The notes below the pieces were generated by a model. It was given only the letters and a program-made list of their open reading frames with translations, ran no database searches and had not been told where the DNA came from. The translations under genes and the position numbers were made by a program. From a virus, in IMG/VR virus record IMGVR_UViG_3300046171_000154, positions 1-42,072 of that record: a stretch of 42,072 nucleotides of DNA, one strand, 5' to 3'. This document shows positions 41,967 through 42,072 of the stretch, piece after piece (the stretch's first letter is position 1; each line of letters starts with the position of its first letter).

Positions 41967-42072
41967 GCTTAGAAAAATTTATAGCGGAATACAAACAAGT
42001 AAATTTGATAAAGACGTTATAACTAAACACCCTTGGGATGTTTCAATAGATGGTAAATTTAATTTATCACCA
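41962..42072 (+). CDS. Continuation of the polyvalent protein, open to the right edge
   Basis: In the +1 shifted frame the chain goes on from APPIG as SKLRKIYSGIQTSKFDKDVI, then TKHPWDVSIDGKFNLSP, with no stop to the last base. P-P-I-G-S-K-x-R-K-I-Y-S fits the known kind of C-terminal sequence of such proteins. The stop at 41964 is therefore probably an artefact or mutation, and the gene extends past this window. Confidence 0.7.

Overview
The window is the structural, lysis and packaging half of a lytic, short-tailed (podovirus-like) phage that most likely infects a marine or other aquatic Bacteroidetes/Flavobacteriia host. Host evidence: the DNA is AT-rich, start codons lack Shine-Dalgarno sequences and instead follow A/T-only leaders, a secreted protein has a flavobacterial-looking signal peptide ending N-A-Q, and the lysis region holds a DUF4846-like protein, a family I know from Bacteroidetes. 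I see no integrase, repressor, tape-measure protein, contractile sheath, tRNA or CRISPR array. The TerL, portal and capsid proteins resemble those of crAss-like and related Bacteroidetes podoviruses, but placement in a family needs a search.

Layout. Positions 1-1400 form an intergenic/early-gene island. Three small leftward genes (246-559, 643-795, 837-1007) each sit behind a copy of the same promoter-like element, TTACA-N21-GATAATAT. The island is bracketed by two inverted promoter-like sequences sharing GACAATAGGGTG, and contains several hairpins. From 1401 everything runs rightward. 1401-5714: a basic protein and three tail-fibre/receptor-binding genes, one an Asp-box beta-propeller and one with a YadA-like beta-roll. 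5748-7548: GroEL and GroES. 7545-10440: a winged-helix-like protein and small virion-associated or accessory proteins, including a mini metallopeptidase and a single EF-hand protein. 10443-12477: two papain-like-fold candidates and a holin, a probable lysis cassette. 12497-13775: small proteins, a second co-chaperonin with two GroES-like domains, and a possible small terminase. 13772-21098: TerL, portal, scaffold, major capsid protein, then a strong terminator. 21180-30089: head-tail connector/ring proteins and two large tail proteins. 30100-32797: a GNAT-like protein and internal virion proteins. 32811 to the right edge: a giant (>3,050 residue) polyvalent virion protein with zinc-protease and HAD-phosphatase motifs, running off the window.

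The most notable biology is a three-part chaperonin set: GroEL, a normal-sized GroES, and an asymmetric tandem-GroES protein in which only the first domain keeps a mobile-loop-like insert. The genes suggest capsid or fibre folding on a phage-made machine. A technical point affects annotation: four genes (246-559, terL, the 22004 connector gene, and the giant gene near 41958) each carry one single-base shift at a short homopolymer. This looks like residual indel errors from the sequencing, although real mutations cannot be excluded from sequence alone.
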